DNA from: Clostridiales bacterium
Lineage (GTDB): Bacteria; Bacillota; Clostridia; Oscillospirales; Oscillospiraceae
Assembly: GCA_012838665.1 (NCBI GenBank)
Contig: DUOX01000034.1
Coordinates: forward strand, 1 to 64,000
Direction: 5' to 3'
DNA: 64,000 nucleotides
In this document: one piece after another, positions 58,313 through 64,000 of the stretch
How positions within the stretch are numbered: the first letter of the stretch is position 1
Layout: each line of letters opens with the position of its first letter
Notes under the pieces: generated by a model
Seen by the model: only the letters and a program-made list of their open reading frames with translations
Databases searched by the model: none
What the model was told of the DNA's origin: nothing
Position numbers and translations under genes: made by a program

Positions 58313-59995
58313 TTATGCCTTTGGAGCAGCATAAGTAGAGGCGCCGGTCAGCGGAGTCAGCTTGTCACCTCTGACATAATATGTCATATCCTCGGGGAGG
58401 ATATCATGTGCATTGCTGGTGTACAGGCCCATAGCATAGGCGTTCTCCACGCAGTGCTCCCACCAGGCTTTCATATTCTCGGGGGTGTGGCCATCTTCGG
58501 ATATGCAAAGATTCAGCAGGTCTTCCCACTCATCATCTATCAGGTGATACATGGTACGGTCGCCGGTGGGTGTGTTGCCGTAGCTGAACCCATGCTGCCA
58601 GACGGTGACGTTGTAGTCGCCGGCCATCATGCCCACCATGATATCCCAGCCGGCGGGATCAGCCAACAACGCGTTCGCAGAGGGGTCATCCAAAATTTTG
58701 GCTTCCACGTTAATGCCCTGGGCAAGCAGCATACCTTCAATGACGTTGGTTGCGTCAGTCAGGCTGTTGGTGCTCAGCAGAATAACCTTTTCACCCTTAT
58801 AACCGGCTTTTTCCAGATAACCCTTAACGACATCGGGATCAACGGAGGTGCGGGTATTGTAATTGTCCATGGATTTGTAATCTACCCAATCAAAGTCGGA
58901 GTAGTAAGCGGACGCATAAGAATAGATGCGGGTATCGGTGCCGCCCAGAGCTGCCACAAGGGCATCCTGGTCAATGGCATTGAATACCGCCAGGCGCATG
59001 TTTATATCGCCCATGATGCTCTGATCGCTGCAGTTGGGAGCAAGGTTGAACACAAACTTCTGAGGATAGGTGAACACATTGAATCTATCGGCAAACTCGC
59101 CGCCGTCCAAGAAGGGTTCGATATCCTTGGCGGACATTACAGCGGCAAAGTCGATTTCGCCGGTTTTAAGGCCAATTACTTTCTGAGAAGCTTCGTCAAT
59201 GAACTTGTAGACGATAGTCTCGACATTAGCCTGCTGCTCCTGACGGCGCAGCTCCTTGTTGGTCTGCCAGTAGTCCTCGTTCCGCTCCAGAATCAGCTCG
59301 GAACCGGAGGTGTAGGATTTAAACTTGTAGGGACCGGTGCCAATCATTTCATTGGCCAGGGCGGAAGCGCTTTCCTTATGAGACTCCTCGTTGACGATGA
59401 AGCAACGGCAGAGGATATTCAGAAGCTGGCCCACATTTGTCTGGTCTTGAGCAAAGGTAAACACAACGGTGGTGTCGTCCTCCGCCTCAACGTTGAGCAG
59501 ATTATCCTTCCAGCCGGAGGTGGACTCGTTGTTCAGCTGATACATATAGGAATATGCCACGTCATGAGCGGTTACAGGACGACCCTTGTGGTCCTTTATG
59601 TAGTCGTAAATCTTGACGGTATACACGCCGGTGCCCTTTTCGTGGTCACATCCGGGCATGAAATTGCCATTATAAGTGGCGTCAGCCAGCAGGGGGTACA
59701 TTTCGCCATTGGCATCGCACTCGTAGAGCATCTCATATACTTCGTAGTTGCCCGGAGTGCTGTTTCTGGTGCCCCAGGGGGACAGGCTTGTAACGGAGTT
59801 CCATGCAAGAACCACTCTATCCCTGGTATAGGTCTCTTCCTGTTCGGGACCTTCCTGCATTTCTTTTTGAATATCCTGTTCGCCAAGTTTTTCAGAAAGA
59901 TTGGATGTAGGCTCGGGCTCTTTTGAATCCCCGCCGCAGGCCGCCAAAGCAAACACCATACAGAGGGCTAACAAAAGCGCAAGATACTTTTTCAT
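58313..59995 (-). CDS. Family 5 extracellular solute-binding lipoprotein (OppA/DppA-like)
   Basis: About 560 residues. A lipoprotein signal (lipobox FALAACGGD, Cys near 22) and an acidic linker (EPEPTSNLSEKLGEQDIQKE) are followed by SBP_bac_5: LAWNSVTSLSPWGTRNSTPG, VAYSYMYQLNNEST, GTGPYKFKSYTSGSELILER, DINMRLAVFNAIDQDALVAA. It captures peptides or other amide or glycoside ligands outside the membrane for the Opp permease. Ligand not readable. ATG 59995 has GGGG 8-11 nt upstream; the 60013 start is further from any RBS. The gap before it (60014-60193) holds GTTAA/CTTAA repeats at 60090, 60101 and 60121, possible binding sites for the two-component regulator upstream. Confidence 0.92.
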   Translation of the reverse strand: MKKYLALLLALCMVFALAACGGDSKEPEPTSNLSEKLGEQDIQKEMQEGPEQEETYTRDRVVLAWNSVTSLSPWGTRNSTPGNYEVYEMLYECDANGEMYPLLADATYNGNFMPGCDHEKGTGVYTVKIYDYIKDHKGRPVTAHDVAYSYMYQLNNESTSGWKDNLLNVEAEDDTTVVFTFAQDQTNVGQLLNILCRCFIVNEESHKESASALANEMIGTGPYKFKSYTSGSELILERNEDYWQTNKELRRQEQQANVETIVYKFIDEASQKVIGLKTGEIDFAAVMSAKDIEPFLDGGEFADRFNVFTYPQKFVFNLAPNCSDQSIMGDINMRLAVFNAIDQDALVAALGGTDTRIYSYASAYYSDFDWVDYKSMDNYNTRTSVDPDVVKGYLEKAGYKGEKVILLSTNSLTDATNVIEGMLLAQGINVEAKILDDPSANALLADPAGWDIMVGMMAGDYNVTVWQHGFSYGNTPTGDRTMYHLIDDEWEDLLNLCISEDGHTPENMKAWWEHCVENAYAMGLYTSNAHDILPEDMTYYVRGDKLTPLTGASTYAAPKA

Positions 59996-60193
59996 TCTGT
60001 TTCCCCTTTCCATAAAGTTTTAGGTAATAATACCTTGCATATTTTACCATAGCCCCCGGAATGGTTTGTTATAGAAATGTAATACAAATGTTAATGTTTA
60101 CTTAACCGGTGTATTTTCATCTTAATTCTCTCGTGCATTTTGCTGAAATTCTAGTTTTTCGCCGGGTTGAAACATACCGCGAAATACTGTCAA

Positions 60194-61453
60194 TTATAGT
60201 TTAAACCCAACCGTAAAGAAAAAAGATGTGCCGGCGCCGTATGTGCTTTCCACCCACAGCTTCTCCTTAAGCCCTCTGGCAATTTCGTAGGCAATGGCCA
60301 GGCCCAGTCCGCTGCCCAAAGAATTATGGGCAACATCAGCCTTATAGAAGCGCTCAAAGATACGGTCCATATCCTCCGGCCGAATTCCCGGCCCGTTGTC
60401 CCTGATGCAGAATGTTACCGCTTTGCTGTTAATCTGATTTGAAACCCATATTGAGCCGCCCGTAGCGGTGAACTTCACCGCATTGTCCATCAGAGTACAC
60501 ATCATGGTAATGAGTTTTTCCTCATCAGTATAAAGAGTCGGGATATTTTCCAGTTTCAGCCCGGATACGTCAAGATTAATTCCCAAATCACCGCAAAGCA
60601 TCATATAACGGTCAATAATGGGGGGGATGATGCCATCGGCATGTGTGGGGACTTTGTTAAACTGCGCCCTGTTGCTTTGCAGACGGGATAGTTCCAGAAT
60701 ATCCAGCACCAGCTTTTCCAGCCGCTCCGATTCCGTCATAATCCTGCCGTAATATGTATGCTGCATTGAAAGCTCAGTAACCATGCCGTCGTGCAAAACC
60801 TCGGCAATTGCCCGGATGGAGGCAATGGGCGTTTTAAGCTCATGGCTGACGTTGGCAATCAAATCGCGGCGCATACGATTCAATTCTCGCTCCTTCCTGA
60901 CAGTAAAGACAACAAAAAAGGTGCCAACCAGATACAGAATCATGTACAAAGCCACATAGGTAATCATGGTGACTTCCAAGTCTGTCATGTTATACAGGAC
61001 AATAGAAATAAATTTATGGCCGCCTGAGCTTTCCACCACGGTCCCGGCTACAATTCCGAACCCTCTTCTGGAATCGCCCGTGCGCTTTTCCAGCTGGAAA
61101 AAGGAAGGAACATATAATTGTCCCTTCTCCAAAACCCTGGGAACATAAGAACTAATGGCGTCCCACTGTTTTTTGTGGAGGAAAGTTGATTCATGTTTTA
61201 TCAAATGATTGCGCTCGTTGAACATCCAGTATTCCGAACCATAGAGCAAAACCAGATCCATCTGACCAAATGACAGAACCTCAACGCCCTTGGCGTATGA
61301 GATTTCCAACAGATGTTCTTTATTTTTATAAAATGAAATGCTCCAAATGGCATAGCACCCCAGTACTATACCCCCTATGAAGCCTAATACCAGGCCAATA
61401 ATCACAAATCGTTTCCTTAAAACAGAAACACGGTTTTTTCCTTTTCTACTCAT
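60194..61453 (-). CDS. Membrane sensor histidine kinase upstream of the opp operon
   Basis: About 419 residues. Helices near 16-40 and 170-192 flank an extracellular sensor region of about 130 residues, with no named domain recognised. Then come the HisKA domain with ANVSHELKTPIASIRAIAEV (His near 208) and HATPase with DNAVKFTATGGSI (N box), IRDNGPGIRPEDM (G1), IFERFYKAD and GSGLGLAIAYE (G2). HAMP is short or absent, as in ResE/PhoR-like kinases of Firmicutes. ATG 61453 overlaps the regulator stop, with GGGGAACGTC ahead of it. It should phosphorylate the regulator just upstream, which is frameshifted in this sequence. Confidence 0.9.
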   Translation of the reverse strand: MSRKGKNRVSVLRKRFVIIGLVLGFIGGIVLGCYAIWSISFYKNKEHLLEISYAKGVEVLSFGQMDLVLLYGSEYWMFNERNHLIKHESTFLHKKQWDAISSYVPRVLEKGQLYVPSFFQLEKRTGDSRRGFGIVAGTVVESSGGHKFISIVLYNMTDLEVTMITYVALYMILYLVGTFFVVFTVRKERELNRMRRDLIANVSHELKTPIASIRAIAEVLHDGMVTELSMQHTYYGRIMTESERLEKLVLDILELSRLQSNRAQFNKVPTHADGIIPPIIDRYMMLCGDLGINLDVSGLKLENIPTLYTDEEKLITMMCTLMDNAVKFTATGGSIWVSNQINSKAVTFCIRDNGPGIRPEDMDRIFERFYKADVAHNSLGSGLGLAIAYEIARGLKEKLWVESTYGAGTSFFFTVGFKL

Positions 61454-62133
61454 GACGTTCCCCGACAGTATATCCAACTCCGTAAATACTGCGGAAAGTA
61501 ACCCCTGCCAGGCGCTCCGGAATTTTTGCCCTCAATTTGGCCATCAGAGTATCTACGGTTCGCGTGTCGCCGTAGTAATCATAACCCCATACGGCGTTTA
61601 GGATTTGCTCGCGAGTAACCACCACGCCGGCGTACTCCACCATAAAAGCGAGGAGCTCAAATTCCCGGGGCGTCAGCTTAACCGGACTATCTCCTATATA
61701 CACCTCGTAAGACTTGGGATAAATTCGAAGATTGCCCAGTTCAAGGATCTTGTTTTCCTCCAAAAGCTGGGTCCTGCGCAAAACGGTTTTTACGCGGGTG
61801 GCCACTTCCTTGGGAGAAAACGGCTTGGTCACATAGTCGTCAGCGCCAAAATTAAAGCCGGCAATGCGGTCGGATTCCTCCGCCTTGGCGCTGAGAATGA
61901 TAATAGGTATGTTGCTTTTCCTGCGAATCTGACGGCATACGTCCTCACCGGGCAGTTTTGGCATCATCATATCCAAAATAAGTAAATCTACCCGTTGCTG
62001 ATTGATAATATCAAGGGCCTCCATACCGTCATAGGCAGACAGCACCCTCATATCCAGCCTTCTCAAGATACAGCATCAGCGTTTGATGTACGTCTTTGCA
62101 GTCATCACAAATAAGTACAGTAGTTTTGCGCAT
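61446..62133 (-). pseudogene. OmpR-family response regulator interrupted by a one-base frameshift
   Basis: From ATG 62133 (GGGAGG 7-8 nt upstream) the frame reads MRKTTVLICDDCKDVHQ through YLEKAGYE, a normal receiver start with the acidic pair. It then runs into a stop at TGA. The remainder is open in the next frame: VLSAYDGMEALDI, phospho-Asp in LLILDMMMPKL, Lys in VTKPFS, and a winged helix with VKLTPREFELLAF and WGYDYYGDTRTVDTLMAK. The frames join exactly if one G is removed from the GGG at 62047-62045. The mended protein would be 228 residues, normal for the family. It is either a true inactivating or switching mutation or a sequence error. Internal starts would lack the acidic pocket. 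Confidence 0.85.
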
Positions 62134-62306
62134 AAGGCACCTCCCAAGAATGCTAATTGGTTTCCTCCGATTAATTTATTACATCAATAACCCATTTGAG
62201 GTTCATTCTACCAATTCTTGAAATTTTTCGTAAGTAATTATATTTAATTTTGCAAAAAAATACAAGCAGTGTTTGTCAAGCAGTTTTTTACCGGACCGCA
62301 AAACGG

Positions 62307-62346
62307 AAAACCGCCTCGGGACTATCAATAGCCTCGAGGCGGTTTT
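62307..62346 (-). terminator. Intrinsic terminator of cysS
   Basis: AAAACCGCCTCG and CGAGGCGGTTTT around a 16-nt loop, 84 nt past the cysS stop. The rest of 62134-62429 shows only AT-rich sequence, including the upstream region of the response regulator. Confidence 0.8.
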
Positions 62347-62429
62347 GAAATCAGAAAAACGTTTGAACGTAGAATAAGTTTTTAATTAAAAATCATTAAA
62401 TTGAATAATGAACAATTCCGGAATCCCGG

Positions 62430-63839
62430 TTATTTTGTTTGGAAAACGACTTTTACACCCTGCGGGGTGTCTTCTAAAACTATGCCCCGGGCTTTCAGCT
62501 CGTCGCGGATGCGGTCCGCCTCCGCCCAGTTTTTTGCCTTTCTGGCGGCCTGGCGCTTTTCTATGAGTTCCTGGATTTCCGGGTCTATATCGTCTTTTTC
62601 GCCGCCGAAGGGGATTCCCAGAACGCCGGACAGCTCCATGAAAATGTCCAGACAGCGCCGGGCCAGGGCCTTTGAGGGGGCGTTGGCGGAGCTTACGGCG
62701 CTGTTTATCTCCCTTACCAGCTCGAAAACAACCGAAATGGCGTCGGCGGTGTTAAAATCGTCGTCCATTGCCTCGATAAATCGCTGGCGGTATTTGTCCA
62801 GGCCGGAGACAAATTCCTCCTCCGCCGGGGAAAGACCGCTGTCGCCGCCGTTTTCAATGAAGAATTCCAGATTAGCCTTGGCGTTGCGCAGGCGCTCAAG
62901 GGCGGACTTTGCCTGCTCCAGAACCTCGCCCGAATAATTCAGTGGGCTGCGGTAGTGGCTCATGAGCATGAACATGCGAATGGCGTCATAGCCATAGGCT
63001 TCGGCGGCCTCGCGAACCGTAAAAAAGTTATTGAGGGATTTGGACATCTTCTTGTTGTCTATGCTGATAAAGCCGTTGTGCATCCAGTAGTTCACAAACT
63101 TTTTTCCTGTTGCCGCCTCAGACTGGGCAATTTCGTTTTCATGGTGGGGGAAGGCCAGGTCCTGACCGCCGCAGTGTATGTCTATGGTGTCGCCCAGATA
63201 GCGGCAGCTCATGGCGGAGCACTCGATATGCCAGCCGGGGCGGCCTTTGCCCCAGGGACTGTCCCAGGAGGGCTCGCCGGGTTTTGCCGCCTTCCACAGG
63301 GCAAAGTCCACAGCGCATTCCTTGCAATCGGAGACGTCCACACGGGCGCCGGCCTGAAGCTCACTCAGAGGCTGGTGGCAAAGCTGCCCGTAATCCTCAA
63401 ATTTGGAGGCCCGGAAGTATACATCCCCATCGACCTCATAGGCAAAGCCCTTTTCCATCAATGTTTGTATAAGCTTTACGATTTCCCCTATGTTTTCCGT
63501 AGCTTTGGGATGAATAGTGGCGTCCCTCACTCCCAAACCGTGGGCGTCTACAAAATACTCTTTGATATACTTTTCCGCCACCTCCGAGGAGGAAATGCCC
63601 TCCTCAGAGGCTCGATTGATTATCTTGTCGTCCACGTCAGTAAAGTTCTGGACAAAGGTGACCTCATAGCCCCGGTATTCAAAATAGCGCCGGAGTACGT
63701 CAAACATGATGATGGGGCGGGCGTTTCCCACATGGATATAATTATAAACTGTGGGGCCGCAGGCATACATTCTCACTTTTCCAGGCTCAATTGGGACAAA
63801 TTCCTCTTTCTGCATGGACAGAGTATTAAAAATCTTCAT
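62430..63839 (-). CDS. cysS: Cysteinyl-tRNA synthetase
   Basis: A 469-residue class I synthetase that charges tRNA-Cys. The HIGH-type motif is in [20 protein letters not shown] (IHVGNARP), the zinc-binding CPTVY-like Cys at [13 protein letters not shown], then [29 protein letters not shown] zinc ligands (Cys, His, Glu) and KMSKS in [13 protein letters not shown] (near residue 265). The C-terminal anticodon-recognition helical domain ends [12 protein letters not shown] 63839 overlaps the upstream cysE-like stop (ATGA), and AAGGAG lies 9 nt before it. The cysE-cysS pair couples cysteine synthesis and use, as in B. subtilis. Confidence 0.96.
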   Translation of the reverse strand: MKIFNTLSMQKEEFVPIEPGKVRMYACGPTVYNYIHVGNARPIIMFDVLRRYFEYRGYEVTFVQNFTDVDDKIINRASEEGISSSEVAEKYIKEYFVDAHGLGVRDATIHPKATENIGEIVKLIQTLMEKGFAYEVDGDVYFRASKFEDYGQLCHQPLSELQAGARVDVSDCKECAVDFALWKAAKPGEPSWDSPWGKGRPGWHIECSAMSCRYLGDTIDIHCGGQDLAFPHHENEIAQSEAATGKKFVNYWMHNGFISIDNKKMSKSLNNFFTVREAAEAYGYDAIRMFMLMSHYRSPLNYSGEVLEQAKSALERLRNAKANLEFFIENGGDSGLSPAEEEFVSGLDKYRQRFIEAMDDDFNTADAISVVFELVREINSAVSSANAPSKALARRCLDIFMELSGVLGIPFGGEKDDIDPEIQELIEKRQAARKAKNWAEADRIRDELKARGIVLEDTPQGVKVVFQTK

Positions 63840-64000
63840 TTATCATTCTCCTTAGTAATGCAACTTTCAAGCAGCTCAAGCTGTTCGCGGAGGGCAGCCA
63901 GTTCCACTGCAATAGGGTCTGTGACATGGATTTGGTCAACCTCGGAAACGTAGTCCACTTTTTCGCCGGCTATGCGCACCACCCGGGCAGGTACGCCCAC
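63836..64000 (-). CDS. cysE: Serine O-acetyltransferase-like protein (3' end only)
   Basis: The 54 residues in the window start [20 protein letters not shown] and end in an acidic, Glu/Leu-rich helix. The segment VGVPAR at the end of a hexapeptide-repeat domain is the CysE C-terminal signature, where CysK also docks in other species. CysE acetylates serine as the first step of cysteine synthesis. It overlaps cysS by 4 nt (ATGA), the common Firmicute cysE-cysS order. The remaining protein lies outside the window, so other hexapeptide acetyltransferases cannot be fully excluded. Confidence 0.75.
   Translation of the reverse strand: MGVPARVVRIAGEKVDYVSEVDQIHVTDPIAVELAALREQLELLESCITKENDK

Noticed and set aside
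58253..59926. 557-codon open frame antisense to the oppA-like gene
   Set aside because: It is a shadow of a long high-G+C gene. The minus-strand product has a lipobox and a full SBP_bac_5 domain, while the antisense product has no recognisable family and no RBS.
1..64000. tRNA, rRNA, IS elements, integrases, attachment sites
   Set aside because: None seen on either strand; the accessory-looking regions lack transposases and flanking repeats.

Overview
The window looks like chromosome from a spore-forming, strictly anaerobic Firmicute of class Clostridia, possibly an Oscillospirales-like lineage (the family is inference). The evidence is spoIVB next to spo0A, spoIIR, a GerMN lipoprotein, T-box and Mn2+ riboswitch control, HemZ, a CD1247-type protein, strong AGGAGG ribosome sites and moderate G+C. 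There are no rRNA or tRNA genes, CRISPR arrays or insertion sequences. Genes are packed into many short operons ended by clear intrinsic terminators.

Layout. 1-1.2 kb: truncated branched-chain amino-acid-type binding protein (minus). 1.5-4.7 kb: trpXYZ-like ABC transporter (minus) behind a consensus promoter and a T-box leader with a UGG (Trp) specifier. 4.8-10 kb: seven-gene selenium operon (yedE, short yedF, selD, DUF3343, cysteine desulfurase, yqeB, yqeC). This is the labile-selenium-cofactor set for selenium-dependent molybdenum hydroxylases; selA and selB are not present here. 10.3-14 kb: TAXI-type TRAP transporter. 14-15.1 kb: uridine-kinase-like enzyme with an ECF S component. 15.4-16.7 kb: spore-type M14 peptidase. 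16.9-18.9 kb: spoIVB-spo0A. 19.1-20.9 kb: phenylacetate-CoA ligase family enzyme plus ACT protein. 21-22.6 kb: D,D-carboxypeptidase. 22.7-30.8 kb: HhH protein, two-component system, triple-GerMN lipoprotein, metY, yqeG, aminopeptidase, efp and a CD1247 protein. 30.8-35.8 kb: cyclodeaminase family protein, glutaredoxin, apgM, ispE, spoIIR, birA. 35.9-38.8 kb: Mn2+ riboswitch and P-type ATPase. 38.9-44.2 kb: minus operon of beta-CASP nuclease, hemZ, nucleoside kinase, hexapeptide-repeat protein and PAP2 phosphatase. 44.3-45.1 kb: amidase and holin-like pair.

The more accessory right third holds three items of note. The first, at 45.6-50.0 kb, is a three-gene unit: a MoxR-type AAA+ ATPase, a BspA-type leucine-rich repeat protein, and a DUF2201/VWA-like protein whose HExxH and MIDAS motifs both appear degenerate. 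The second, at 50.2-60.0 kb, is an oligopeptide-type ABC operon with an alpha/beta hydrolase, a membrane protein, a ceramidase-like protein and a metallo-beta-lactamase-fold hydrolase downstream. The third, at 60.2-62.1 kb, is a two-component system just upstream of that operon whose response regulator is broken by one extra base. The window ends with cysS and the 3' end of a cysE-like gene.

Several genes use TTG or GTG starts. Three genes have damaged or odd 5' ends: the DUF1850 gene, the small gene near 45.5 kb and the response regulator near 62 kb.
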